Positions 33,061 to 45,300 of a DNA stretch of 64,000 bases are shown here, piece after piece (within the stretch, counting starts at the first letter, position 1; the number at the start of each line of letters is the position of its first letter). This DNA is from Lunularia cruciata (taxonomy: Eukaryota; Streptophyta; Marchantiopsida; Lunulariales; Lunulariaceae): positions 23,498,001-23,562,000 of the forward strand of contig OX419760.1 of the NCBI GenBank assembly GCA_948567375.1, in the 5' to 3' direction. A program made the position numbers and the translations under genes. The notes beneath the pieces are model-generated. The model did not search any database, was not told the origin of the DNA, and was given only the letters and a program-made list of their open reading frames with translations.

Positions 33061-34799
33061 GCTCACTACAATCAAAGACCATGGCACCATCAATTTCAGA
33101 TTTTAATAGTGTTGTTACTTGGCCTGGTGACTTATTGGAGGGGAACGCCCATATAGAGGATACTCGATTACCAAAGGAGATCCCTCAGATCTGGAGTACA
33201 AGGGGGATTGTTCCATCCACCTTGGATGTTCCATTGTGGAGTTCAAAGGAGTCATTGCAGTAGCATGCAGATCAGTTGGTGCAGTAAGCTTGGAGTGGAG
33301 CCTTTGTACCACCAAGAGACCAGTGTGAGACCAGAGTCAATTACCTTGACACCTCTGGATACCACACTCATCGCTTGGTAGTATCTAGTAGAAGGAGTAT
33401 ATCTTTTGGAGTTGTTTGGTGGGATTAGCACCAAACTAGCTACGATCCTACAGGCGGGTATACAAGAACAAAGGTACTTGTATATGTGGAGAGGTGAGAT
33501 TGTTAGGCGAGACTCTCTACATCATGTTGCACACTTGACTTATTGGTATCCTAAGTTATTACCAATATCAGTAGTTAAGGAGTACTAGAAGATCTTACTA
33601 GTAGACATTTCCTTGTTGGAGGTGCAGGACTTGGAGAGACATAGTCCCATTCACTTGGTGATTGCTAGATGGCCATGTCATGGACATACACCTACTGGCC
33701 AAGGTTTGGGTCTTCAAGATCCTTGTTCTAGAGTGTTTTGGGAGATGCTATGCATACTTTGACATCTCTAGGTCCATCAATCTATTTCTCCAGCTTACCT
33801 TTTGGAGAATGTTCCTTTGATGGGTGATTCTTGCACTAGGGTGATGGCAAGTACACATCAGGTCTATTCTTGGATGGGACCAACTATTTTGTTAAATGCA
33901 GCCATAGTAGGATCAATGACTCATTATCTTTGTCTTTGGTGGACAAACCTCTTACCTAGAGAGGTTCTATAGCACACTTATGATGGGATTCAATGACTAG
34001 ACCACATCATTTTTGATGACATCTTGGATGTTGGGCGTCAGTCTTAGATGGTGGTAGTAGCTAATAGGTCACCTATGGTAGTGGTGAACCTAGTTGGACA
34101 GCCTAGAGCCACTTTTCCCACCCTTATGAGTTTCCCAAGCTCTCATGCTTTTTGAGAGGGAGGTCATGGACTGGTTTGGGACTCACATTTATAGTAGTTG
34201 GTGGAGCTCAACACCAATGAGAAAGAGTGGATAATAGGTTTTTGCATTGGTATTACGTTGTTCTAGTAGTGTCAGAGGCATCCAAGCATCAAGTGTTAGG
34301 TCAGGCTATGGATCTGAACTATTTGACCTGGATTGTGAGCCTTGGCTTGACAGAGTAGCATAGGATATGCTTGATAGGCATCACCATTGAAACACTTGTG
34401 AGCCTTGTGCTTATCAAGACAATCTAGGCACATGATGGGGGTGATGGACCGAGTGGATAAGATATTCTTGGGACACAGCTAGTGGCTACTAGGGAGAGTG
34501 GTCTATTTGGAGTCCATCCAAGTGAGCGTGGTCTACTTGGATTACACCCTTGGTCTACTTGGGATGCAGCTAGAGGACGTATGGAGCTTGCAACCAGATT
34601 GGAAGGAGTTTTTCATACTTAGGTTGGGACCTCTAGTGGTTGGGAGCATGACACTATTGCTTCCAAGGGTCCATTGTAGTAACAAATCAGTACATCTTCC
34701 ACTCCTACAACATTTATAGAGGATACTTGGGAGCCAGATCTTGGATCTAAGCTTATAGGAGAAGACAGATGGAGAGTTTGGAGGTTCTTGAGGAGTTAC

Positions 34800-35470
34800 A
34801 CAAGTTGTTTTGTCTTCAATATGAAGGACTTGGGTGCTTTGAAGGGACCAGGTATTTAGATTGAGTTGACTTGTGATACACCAATTTTTTGACGTCCCTA
34901 TTGATATAGTGATATGGAGAGGAGATTGATTGAGAGTTGGAGTAGAGACCTTTTTGAATCTGGTTTAGAGGAGATTTCACATGGAGATTATGCATCAGCA
35001 ACTATGATGCCAGCCAAAAAGGATATGTATGGCAACTACAGAGATAGGTGGATGTGTGGATACTAGCATCCTATCAATTGATAGACTAGGGCTGATCGGA
35101 ATACCATGCCTACATCGGAGGAGATCTTTGATATGATTGGGCATGCAAAGGTCTTCAATACTTTTGATCTTCAAGCAAGATATCATTAGTTGCCAATCAG
35201 GGAGGAGGAGAAGTCCAAGACAAAATTTTGGGTTATTGATCCTCATGGCAAGGATGTGTTATATTAGTGGAGGTTCTTACCATTTGGATGTTTAGAGAAT
35301 GCTCTTGCTAAGTTCCAGAGGGTCATGGACAGGATCCTAGTTGGATTGGATTTTGCTTGGTGCTATATTGATGACATTTTGGTCTATAGCAATACTACAG
35401 AGGAGCACAAGAGACATTGTTGGAGGTGTTTGAGAGGTTGAAATCTCATGGACTCAAATCACATCCTAAG
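34800..35470 (+). pseudogene. Reverse transcriptase of gypsy element 2
   Basis: Key blocks: MPTSEEIFDMIGHAKVFNTFDLQARYH near 35105-35190; WRFLPFGCLENALAKFQRVM near 35262-35325; catalytic YIDDILVYS with YIDD codons at 35364-35375; then HLE-like remnants. At least two in-frame TAG codons stand where CAG (Gln) is expected. Confidence 0.88.
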
Positions 35471-35799
35471 AAGTGTAGGTTCTTCCACGAGTAGTTGAGT
35501 ATTTGGGTCACACTGTCTACCCCAAAGGACTTTGGTGTTCAGTAGACCAAGGTGGATGCTATTGCACATATTCCTTGACCTACGGATGTGAGCATAGTGC
35601 AAGCATTCCTTGGGTTGGCAAACTTCTATTGCCATTATGTTAAAGGATTAAGTGCCATTGCTAAGGCTTGACCAAGCTAACCAAGCTTACACAGGAGTGG
35701 TGTTGGGAAGATGAGCAGGAGAGCTCTTTTTTGTAGAGCTCAAGGAGAGGTTGACATCTGCTCCTATTTTGAAGAGACCAGTCAAAGGACGATCATTTC

Positions 35800-36230
35800 A
35801 AGTTCACACTCATTAGAGTATGTTGGGACTTGGAGCAGTGCTTACCCAACATGATGATGAGGGGAAGGAGTTTGTGGTGGCATATGCTAGTCATTCCAAC
35901 AATTCAATAGAGGCAAAATATAGTTCATATGAAGGAGAGTGTTTGGCGGCAGTTTGGGCAATGGTACATTTTTTATGTTACCTATTTAGTAACCCCTTTA
36001 CTCTCATCATTGATCTTCAGCCATTGAAGTGGTTGATTGAGTCCAACAAGCTTTTAGGGAAGCTTGCATGATGGGCTCTGATTTTATAGGAGTATGATTT
36101 CATGGTTGTGCATAGACCTGGAGTGGTGAACCGTGATGCAGATGGGTTGAGTAGAAACCCATGTCCTTATCAATAGGATCAGACTGGAGCACATTGGCAT
36201 GGTGAGACAGATGAGGAGATGGTGCCAAGA
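35800..36230 (+). pseudogene. RNase H domain of gypsy element 2
   Basis: The open frame 35820-36071 has LGAVLTQHDDEG.EFVVAYASHSNN, KYSSYEGECLAAVWA and the WLIES tail, a standard gypsy RNase H. It continues, interrupted, to HRPG..N..ADGLSR near 36110-36155. The coding sequence is then cut by the LTR insertion. Confidence 0.85.
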
Positions 36231-36335
36231 TGGCATGCATCTAACTTTCTTTATATACTTTCTAAGACTGTGGTGGTATATCTATGAGCACATACACAAG
36301 GAGTTATTGAGATCACAGATCCAAAGAGTGGAGAT

Positions 36336-37070
36336 TGTAATACTCCAAGGACAAGAGAAGAGAGAAAACACAGATTGCACACTCAAAACAATCGATACCC
36401 CAAAGGAGCACCTTCTCTTTATTATATAGACAAAGAGGATCTCCTCCAAGGAAGCTCTACCATAGGATTAGGGACATAGATAGGTGACATGTCAGCAAGC
36501 TCCACCCTTGGATTACTTACTTGGATGGGTGACATGTCTGGTCTAGGTCCTATCTGGTTGGTCAAACAAGCTTTGACTGGAGGGAATATTTTAGGGAATC
36601 TTCCTGTAGGAATCTCAGAATCACGTAAGGTACCATTGGAAAGCTCTCGATGAGACAAAGCAGTGGGGAGGGAAGGCCAGCCTTTCCTCTATTGGGAGGA
36701 AATGTGCACATTTTTGAGGCCTAATTCATCCGTTTAGGCCTCCGAAATTGCCTTCAAAGATTTCAGTCATATTTTGGTTCCTACTCTATTAGTAGAAGTC
36801 CACTTTTGGTGATACCTCTTTCTCAAGTGTTTAGTCCATCATGTGTAACATCCTTCCAGATGTTACCAAACCAATTCTCACCTTTAAATCATATGTCTAG
36901 CTATTGGTTCTAAGGTTCTCAAGTCTATTTCAATTTTTGCCCTATTAGTAGAAATACTCTTTTGGTGATACTTCTATCTTATCTATTTTGACCATCATGT
37001 ACAACATCATTCTAGATGTTACCAAACCAAATTTCACGTCTAGATCATATGGCTAGCTCTTGGTGTTACA
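36336..37070 (+). mobile_element. Solo LTR (LTR family 2) with perfect 5-bp target duplication
   Basis: 735 bp with TG...CA ends (TGTAATACTCC to GGTGTTACA). GAGAT at 36331-36335 is repeated exactly at 37071-37075. No internal retrotransposon sequence is present, so this is an LTR left by recombination between two LTRs. The last 290 bp contain two diverged copies of a 156-bp unit (CTATTAGTAGAA at 36786 and 36942). It sits between RNase H and integrase of gypsy element 2. The same family occurs at 60815-61562 and at 63907-64000. Confidence 0.93.
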
Positions 37071-37075
37071 GAGAT

Positions 37076-37870
37076 AATGGTACAATTGAATGAGATATTC
37101 ATGATGATGTCTTAGTGGTGGACTATCTTTGCATTGTTCTTGTGGGTGGCACAGTTGGGGTCAAGGAGAGTGACCGTGTCGTTTAGCAAGCTAGGCAGTT
37201 CAAATTGGATGGCAAAAACCTTTTGTGTGTATGGGAGGATACTAGAGTGATAGTAGTACTGCTTCCATCTTAAAGACTATAGTTGGTCCGTCATGCTCAT
37301 GAGGAGCTAGGACATTTTGGAGTAAATCATACATATAGCTTACTCCAAAGTCATTATTGGTGGCATAGTATGTAGACCAATGTATAGTAATTTGTTGCCA
37401 TATGTGTGGTTTGTGATTGAGTTAGAGCATCATTTAATGCTCCTACGCCACAATACACCTATTACTATCATGGGGTTGGGATACCGTTGGAGTTTGGACT
37501 TTGATGGACCTTTACCATTGATTGTGAGACATCATCCGTACATTTTGGTGATGGTGGAGCACTTCTCCAAGTGGATTGAGTTGGTGGCACTTCTTGACAA
37601 GTCCAATGAAGGGACGGCTTACTTGTTCTTGGATCGGGTTCTTAGTCATTTTGGTGCACTAGTTGAGGTTTTAACTGATCAAGGTATAAAGTTCTTGGGA
37701 GAGTTTCAAGTCTTGTGTGACAAGGCTTTGATTGATCATTGTACTACCTCCTAAGATCACCTTGAGGCAGATGACTTAGCAGAGAGAGTGGTTCAAACAA
37801 TGAAGAGAGGATTGCAGAAGTATGGTTTGCAAAGAGGCCATTTGGGAGATTGAGATCTGTAGTTACCTTG
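37076..37870 (+). pseudogene. Integrase of gypsy element 2
   Basis: The zinc-binding H-x3-H...C-x2-C motif is seen near 37290-37420 (HAHEELGHFGV and a later CVVCD in a shifted frame). The core is in 37380-37754: GYRWSLDFDGP (first catalytic D), VEHFSKWIELV, and TDQGIKFLGEF (second D). The third residue region (ADDLAERVVQTMKRGLQKYG) is near 37768-37830 after a stop. Confidence 0.85.
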
Positions 37871-37989
37871 GTTGGCCATGGGCTATTGGTTCAGCCGGCA
37901 AGCCTCCTTAGCATCTTTCTCTCCTTACTTCCTACTCTATGAACAAGATCTAGATTTACTTGCAGCTATTTGTTGAGATGCTATTGTAG

Positions 37990-38330
37990 TCTTGGACTTG
38001 GATGATCCAAATGTATGGGTGAGTGCATGTTCTCAATAGGTAAAGATTTTTTGGAGAGTGATGCCAATGGCCTTTGAGAACCTAGCAATTGCTCAACATA
38101 GGGATACCTTACGTTATGCTACTATTTGAGGAGGAGGTTATAGACCCTCAATCCGTTGATTTCATCCAAGTGACTGTATATTTACACCAGACAGCACCAA
38201 TGACACTTGATGTTTTGACACGCCGCACTAACTTGAGAGTGTGCAAGGTTTTTCCATTTGGAGTCCTTGTGTTGGAAGGATCATCTGTGCAATTGTGTGC
38301 CATGCCACCTCCTAAACATTGATGGTACTA
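37990..38330 (+). pseudogene. Integrase C-terminal linker of gypsy element 2
   Basis: The translation, broken by frame shifts, shows AQHRDTLRYA, GGGYRPSIR, VYLHQTAPMTLDV and VFPFGVLVLEG, a beta-rich module between integrase core and PHD finger. The 38089-38322 frame covers its end. The same block order is seen in fragment A. Confidence 0.6.
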
Positions 38331-38509
38331 TGGACCCAAGCTTGGCACTTGTATGTGCAAGCTTGAGGTATATGTTATGTGGCTCTTCTGGTGGAACTGC
38401 TACTATGTTAGTGTGCGATAGTTGTTCAAGAGGATGGCATATTTCATGTATGACTCCTCCCCTCATGGTGGTTCCTCAAGGACAGTGGTTATGTTTTATA
38501 TTTACTTGA
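38258..38509 (+). pseudogene. PHD finger terminating the pol of gypsy element 2
   Basis: 84-codon frame. CVPCHLLNIDGTMDPSLA leads into a C4HC3-like finger: LCGSS, TATMLVCDSCSRGWHISC, TPPL, VPQGQWLC. The first and last zinc ligands are lost (Y and F replace C), and the histidine and four or five cysteines remain. PHD fingers commonly bind histone H3 tails. A targeting role for an integrase is an inference. LTR family 1 sequence begins right after it. Confidence 0.75.
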
Positions 38510-38524
38510 CCTATAGCTAAAAGT

Positions 38525-39256
38525 ATCTTTAGGACTAAAGCCATTGCTAACTAATGAAACCAATAAGTTAGAGAGAAAAGTATGTGTTGCAAATGAAAAG
38601 ATGATGGGTCTGATGACTTGATGATGGGTCTGATGACCTTCTTCATCCCTAATTTATATACTTATGAAATACTCAAAAAAAGTTACTTATTACAAGCATA
38701 ACTCGATTCATTAGCTTAAAATCATCTAAGGTTAAAAGTCAAAAAAAATATCCAAACTTATGAGAATAATCCGCTAAACATTTAGTCTTATCTTGACCAA
38801 ACAAGAAATCAAGGATTCTTTCACATGGGCTATCTTTGGAATATAGAAAAAAATTTACTACAAAAGTTTTATGGACCCAAGAGTTCTCAACTCTTTTATC
38901 CAAGGATAATATTATGTCAATATACCAGAATAAGAAGTTCTTTCACATGGGCTATCCTTGGACTATAGAAAAATTTGTACTAAAAAGGTTTATGGACCCA
39001 GGAGTTCTCAACTCTTTCATTAGAGTAAAGCATCCAAGAATAATACTAGGTCAATATACCAACATAAAGAATAATAATGCTCACTATTTCAATTTTCTAT
39101 AAAATAAATCATCTTTATCTTGGTTGTGACCAACTCTAGCTAATCATAGCTAATATAGATGCTAGATTTAAATTCCATATAAGTTATACCTTTCAATTAC
39201 TTGAAATACTAAACTAAATATCACAATAAAGTATATATGCACCAATAGGTGTTAAA
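38525..39256 (-). repeat. Solo or truncated LTR, family 1, with internal duplication
   Basis: GTTGCAAATGAAAAGATGATG, TTATATACTT, TCTTATCTTGACC, CATGGGCTATC and AAGAGTTCTCAACTCTTT follow the order of the gypsy element 1 LTRs, ending at GGTGTTAAA. The block TTTCACATGGGCTATC to CAACTCTTT is duplicated (about 38820 and 38940). The start is poorly conserved, and no internal sequence or target duplication was found. Confidence 0.72.
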
Positions 39257-40390
39257 GACCAAGTCATTGTAGTAGCTCAAAAGTGCTTCAAGAAGCAAAG
39301 ACAACAAGGAAGGTGCTCTAAAAGGGAAATTTTTGGATGGACCAAAAGCAAACATGGTTCAAGAAATACTCAAGAGAAGTTGTTTGTCAAGGCATTGTAC
39401 ACAATGTTTGCAAAAGAATGTTGTGGATAGATTTGGTTGCTTCTAAGCACATCACTTCAATAGTCAACTATACCATAATTTCAAGCTCAAATGGATGGAT
39501 TGACTATTTGTCTTGGAGATAGTGATGACTATAAAGTACAACATGAAGTTGATGTTTATCTAAAACTCTCCATTGGTGAGACTTAGATCCTCACTTCTAT
39601 TTGGTACATATGAAGTGTGATCCATAATCTTTTGAATGATGGGTACCTTACCTCTGATAGTTATGACAACCCAATGTTGTCCAATTTAAAGTATAATAGT
39701 AAGAAATAGGTAGTACCCATAGAGATACAAGTCATAAATGGCTAGATTCAAAGGAAAATATCACAACTTGTAGTTCTTATTATTACCTATCTAACCTCTT
39801 GGTCAAGAACCACTCCCAAAAGAGAAGAGTGTAGTGATACCAACTATGGTGCTCTATGGCAAATAAGAAACAACCAAAATCATTTTCATGTATAATAAGT
39901 TCCAACTATTTCCTAAAGATGATGATTTAGTGAGCTTTGAAGAGGTTTCTTCTACTACAAAGACATGCTCTATTCTTCTCAAAAGGCATGACTCCAAAGG
40001 CACTTTGCATTGGCAATTATTCTTTGTCTTTGCTTTTGTGGTACTTTCAACACAATAGATCACTTGATAACTATCAAGGTAGTGCTTTGCTCCTTCATAA
40101 GTATCAAGGATCCCAAAGCCTATCCCCAAGTACTAGTAATCACAAGCATTCAATCACTTGGGTTCCTACTACAAAGATTTCTCATAATCATTCAACAAAG
40201 GTATACAACCAATATTTGAAATTTAAGCAAACCAAAAAAGTGATTTTGTCCCTTTTGCTTTATTTTGTTCAAGGAATTGATTGTATATTCAAAATCAACA
40301 AAGCCTTGAATATTACCTCTTTTTCCTGACCAAAGAAATATGTTAAGGAAATGCAAAGTTCTACCAAGATTCCACTTCCTTGCATTTACA
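39257..40390 (+). pseudogene. Copia element, protease-proximal fragment
   Basis: The 39337-39522 frame contains LWIDLVASKHITS, recognisable as the copia protease block W-x-x-D-S-G-A-S-x-H with S-G changed to L-V. Downstream to about 40.39 kb the plus strand has no clear domain, although frames at 39937-40329 are open. It is separated from the rest of the element by the 40.4-43.4 kb segment. Confidence 0.5.
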
Positions 40391-43300
40391 TTGTACATTG
40401 GAGATCTATGTCATCCTTGTCTTATCCTACCTTGCTGATCTATACACTACTAACTCACTAACACTAGTCTTCGGAAAGTGTTAACTCTTCCAAAGAACCT
40501 CTACTTTGTCATCTTTTGACACATTTATTCTACTCCAAATATCCTAAAACTACAAAGAACTTATAAAGTGAAGGTTCTTTGGTATAAAACTATTACAAAT
40601 AACTACCTTGGCCTCTAGCTTTCCTAAGGAAGATTTTGATTCTCTCTTTGTAATCTGAATCTCTAGCAATATAGTGATACAAGTTTCATGAAACTTCCTA
40701 TCAACATGCTCCCTTAGTCTCAAAGACAGCCAATACATCTTTGAATCTTCATAAACTTGAGCATTTAGAGTTTGAATCTATAGTTTTAGCTCATGAAGCT
40801 TTGCCTTGACCATCCTACATACCACTACTTCTTCCTTGATTTCTGTCAACTGATCCCCAAGATCCTTTAACTCCTTAATAACCTCCATCTTCTTTTCCTT
40901 GGAGTTGGTCACCAATGCACTAATTTTGGCATTTACTTCTTGATCATTTCCTAGTCCACTACACCATTCTCCTCCTCATTCTTGAGTTCTTCTTCTAGGG
41001 CATCAATTTTAACTACTAGTTCCTTTCTATACTTGGCCATCTAGAATTCCAAAGTGACTATTTTCATCTTCTCACTCTCCAACTCTACCTTAGATGCCTA
41101 GCCTCTTTGTATCTATCTTCTATAGCTCTTCTTTGTACTTGTCCTACTTTTATTTCCTTTCAATCCAAATAGCTTTTAATTCCCCCTATAGTCTTTGTAT
41201 GTCTTCTATTAAGGACTTTTTCTCTACAACCAGCAATTTATTTTCTCTTAACCTTGTGTAGCTCCCTTGCACTAGTGCATTCACCTTCTTGCATTCTTCC
41301 TTATGAAGGTTCCTGACCTTCTTCATGTTTTTGCTCCACTTGGCCATTTTCACCTTCAATGGATACCCATTTGTATGCAATCTCTTGACCAACAACATGT
41401 AATCCACTACATCTATCCAATCTTCTTGGTCTTGAGGCAAGATCATCTGCAAGAACCTGAATATAGGTCCAATAAAATTGATAATGAAATTGGCTCCGTT
41501 GACTTCAGGTGGGGCCAAAACTTCAGTGACTAGACCTTTGTCTTCATGGTGTACTATTGCCAAGAACTCCTTTCCTTTGCTTCACCTTTTACATCTACTT
41601 GATCTTCCTCTTCTCCTTGACTTGGGCCAGACGTACAAGTTCTTGGGACCAAAGATCTTCTTGACCTTCTTGGTCTTTGGCCATGATCATTTCTTCTTTG
41701 ATTTGTGCTTCTATTTTCATGGTTGACTCCATATCCACATAGTCTTCTCCCTCTTATCTTGAGCTTGATTCTATTTTCTATAAGATGAGCTTCTCCTTAT
41801 TTCCCTCTTCACCACTTTCTTCTTTGGCTTATTTTTCATCTTTGCCCAAAGAAAGGTCTACTACCTTAGGATTCTTCCTTGCCTTCTTGGATACACTTAA
41901 TAGATTTTGGCTTGATGAAGCACTCTTCTTCTTTGGCATGAAAATCACTACTTCCTTAACCTCCACATATCTACCATACTTGGCAAATTTGGCATCTGCA
42001 TCTAAGTATGACTTGATCATTGCTTTTCCTTTGGGTTGAGCTACAAAGTACTCCTCCATATGAAAGTGACTTGGAATCTCTTCCATTCATCATGCATTAG
42101 TAGATACAACCCCATGAAAAAATGATTGACAAATGGGATGAGGTAGGTAGCTCTTCCATCCTCTTCTAACTCCTTGATCATGAATTGGGCTTGCAAGTAG
42201 AATATATATGCCCAGTTCATTGGCTCCTCTTGGTATAATTTCTCATAAAATATGGCTGGTTTATAGCAAGTAGTTTGTTTGCTTTAGGAAAAATAGTTTC
42301 ATTAACAATTGCACTATAAACCATAGAGCTACTACCTCCAGATCATTGTTGGATCCTTTTTTGCTACTACCTCCAAAAATTATTGGTGGATTGCTTCTAT
42401 GCATAGGAGTTATTGATCTTTGTATTAAATTCTTCTCCCGGTTTCCCCAACTTGGTATAAAGCGTAATTTCTCTAGAGGAAATTCTTTTCACCTCCTAAT
42501 ATCATACTCTAATGTTCTTCTCCCCAACTATAAGGGTTCTCCCAAAGATCCCTAATTGCTCTCTTAGCCATACTTATCATCTCCCAAATGATGGTGGGTG
42601 AATGTAAGTCCCAATTCCAAGTCAAGAACAATAGATATTTGCCCTAAAGGAGATCTTTCCTTGCTCTCATTAACCACTTATCAACCCTTGGGGATCAAAA
42701 GATCACCTCATGTGCCTTCTTATTTCTTCCTCTCTTGAACCATCTTTTCATTGAGTGTGCTACAACTACAGAGATGTTCTAAGTATGAATATTCTAAGAT
42801 TGCTTGAGTATTCTTTGGAGCGCTCCTAAATATTCTTGGCAAGAGGTGAAATTACTCAGCTAGCAAATTTTTTTAAGTCAAAGGTTCAATGGTTGCTCTG
42901 TCAATGTTCTAATGTGAGAATCTTTGTAGGCACCAATGGTCCTTTGTGGTGGTTCCTTACCTAAGTGGCGGCACCATTAAAATTAACATGCAATCTTTAG
43001 TTCCAAAGATCTTTGGCAATAAAGATTCTTTGGTTCCAACCTCCTTTTCAACTGGACTCTTTTGTACCCATTCATTTGTATTTTAAAAGATCTTCATGAA
43101 TGACCTCTTTGTATCCAAACATATACATTGATGAAATCCACATAATATCCATACAAGGGGAAGAATTCATTTGTATTTAACAAATCTCATGAATGACTTC
43201 ATTGCATCCAAACATGTACACTGATGAAATCCATAGAATATCTATACAAGGGATTTCTTCCCCTAAACATGAAAAAAACTTGCTCTATCTTCATTAAAGA

Positions 43301-43440
43301 GAAGGAAAACAAAAAATGGCAAGTTTTGCAAAAAGGTGGCACCACATAGGCAAACAAGCTTCCATGTAAATCATTGTGATATTGCAAACTAGAGTGGACA
43401 TGTAAAAACCAAGGATGATAGAGTAGGCAAAATTTATACA
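40391..43440 (-). pseudogene. Unidentified coding relic with coiled-coil character
   Basis: Minus-strand frames 41829-42086, 41186-41563 and 40550-40738, with the sequence between them, look like one decayed protein. A Lys-rich segment (PKKKS, KKARKNPK) comes first. A block follows with DWIDVVDYMLLVKRLHTNGYPLK, then a long Glu/Lys-rich, heptad-like region (KKVNALVQGSYTRLRENKLL, later EVIKELKDLGDQLTEIKEE). It lies inside the copia element, so it is either an insertion or an extra coding region of it. I do not recognise the family. At 43071-43260 a 95-bp tandem duplication is present. Confidence 0.4.
43071..43260. repeat. 95-bp tandem duplication
   Basis: Units start at TTCATTTGTA (43071 and 43166) and share ATGAATGAC, TCCAAACAT, GATGAAATCCA and ATACAAGGG. 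Divergence is about 15%. Confidence 0.8.
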
Positions 43441-43479
43441 CTATAAGATCAAGCTCTAGGTTTATGTCTTGCACTTAGT

Positions 43480-44365
43480 ACAATGGTACTTGATAGGTTA
43501 AGAGACTAAGATACTTGAGTCAAATCAAGATATTGGTCCTTTGAAGAATAAACTATCCATTGAAGTCCCTCGTTATACTTTGAGAATTTTCCTTGTGAGG
43601 TTTGCATGCACAAAAAGCAAATCATGAAAACTTTCCCAAGACTACCAGCAAAAGTAGAGCTATACTTGACTTCTTACGCATGGACGTTGTAGGACCTATT
43701 GACTCAATCTCATTCAAAGGTGGATTGTACTATCTCTTGATCATTGATTATTTCTCAAGAAATGTGGGTGTATTTTTTTCATACAACCAAGCCTTAATAC
43801 ATGTCAAGACTTCAGCACTAAATTTGAATTACTAACTATAAGTAATTTTGTGCAATGAGAAGTGAGAGGAGGAGAGTTCCTAACAAAAGGATTGATTCTT
43901 TTTTACACAAGCAAGGGTATCTCAAGATAATTGACTACTCCTTAAAATCCTCAAAAAATAGCATTGTGGAAAATAAGAATTGATATGTAGTAGAAAGGAC
44001 AAGATGCCTACTCAAAGATTGAGATCTACCTCAAAACTTGTAGGCTGTGGCCATGAATATATAACATTCTACCTTCAAAATCAAACAACTACCAAACGGG
44101 TTGAAGCTATGAGCAATGAGGAATCCTTTTTTTGGTGAGAAACCTTATCTTTCTTAATTTAGAGTATTTGGTTGCAAAGCATTTGTGCATATTCTATAGT
44201 CTTGCATAAAAAGCTTGATGATTTTTCCCAAGTGTGCACCTTTGTTGGGTACTTAGAACATACCAAAAGCTATGAGTTACTAACTCCACTCAACCAAATT
44301 AGTTTTAGTAGATATTTAATCTTTGATCAGACTAATGGTAGGATCCACTTCTTAGTTTGATGGAA
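43480..44365 (+). pseudogene. Copia pre-integrase and integrase region
   Basis: A CEVCMHKKQ-type zinc motif near 43598 is followed by the 43602-43835 frame with DFLRMDVVGPIDSISFKGGLYYLLIIDYFSR, the copia integrase core start (first D in DVVGP). The 44172-44360 frame (LHKKLDDFSQVCTFVGY...KSYELLTP) corresponds to the post-core region. Stops and shifts separate the pieces. Confidence 0.8.
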
Positions 44366-44639
44366 GGAAAGAGAATCCTTCTCCTATCAAATCATGTTTT
44401 CAGTTTCTTTTTCTTTATTTTGAAGCAATTGATCCAAAGGTTTTAATTCAAAGGATGGTTTTGCACAAGACATCAAAATTTGATATTCATCTTGGGTCAA
44501 AAAACCTCTAGTTCTACTTCCCAATATATGTTGTATAAACTTATGGATGGTAGGGGCAATGGACAATGAAGGAACTCACATCATTCAAGAAGCTTTGGGA
44601 TTGAGATTGAGAAGAGTTTCAAAGCAATGAAAGTGGAAT

Positions 44640-45300
44640 AAAATTTGTTGATAAAAAAAGACATTCAGTCAACTCTCTACCTCTTGAAAAGAAGTTGATA
44701 AGTCCAACATGGGTATTCAAGACTAAATACCTACTTGATAGTTTGGTGCAAAGTTACACAACAAGACTTGTTGCAAAGGGATAAGCAAGACTTGTAAGCA
44801 AAAGATGAGGATTATGGTGAAACCTTCACCCTTGTCGCCAAGATGAATTCTATTAGATTGCTCCTTGTTGTAACTCAACTTTGAAAGTGAAAGATTTTGC
44901 AACTAGATATCAAGAATGCATTTTAAAGAGTGATGTCCAACACGAAGTCTACATTTTGCAACCAAAAGAATTTTAGGTACCAAGGAAAGCAGAGAAAAGG
45001 GGCAAACCTCAAAAAGTGCTCCATGGATTGAAACAAGCTCCAAGGGCTTGGTTCACAAGGATCAGCACACTCTTAAAGGCAAAAGCTACAAAAGATGATC
45101 ATAATTGGTAGATTCTTACTACCAAGGTTGAAATTGTCAACCTTTTTCTCTATGCGGATGATGATGCTATCCTCTCAAGAAGTGATGAAGAATTTTTTAT
45201 GATGGTTGAGTCCCAACTTGCCTTTAAATTTGATTTGACATGCAATTAGCTTCTCCTTAGTATTCACATAATTTGCAATGAAGTTGTTTTCTCTTGTATA
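44640..45300 (+). pseudogene. Copia reverse transcriptase
   Basis: Blocks LVAKMNSIRLLLVV, then ILQLDIKNAF, then LHGLKQAPRAW-like remnants, then LFLYADDDAIL with YADD codons at 45151-45162 (YVDD is usual) occur in order across at least three frames. Confidence 0.8.

Larger units (their letters stand above)
29100..38524 (+). mobile_element. Ty3/gypsy LTR retrotransposon 2 with PHD-finger integrase (copy B)
   Basis: Plus-strand order: LTR-like leader (about 29.1-30.09 kb, boundaries uncertain), PBS-like site, gag with two zinc knuckles, protease, RT, RNase H, [inserted solo LTR 36336-37070], integrase zinc-binding and core domains, linker, PHD finger. There is no 3' LTR of its own, because LTR family 1 sequence starts right after the PHD. 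Many stops interrupt all domains. The RT, RNase H, integrase order identifies gypsy. Confidence 0.85.
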
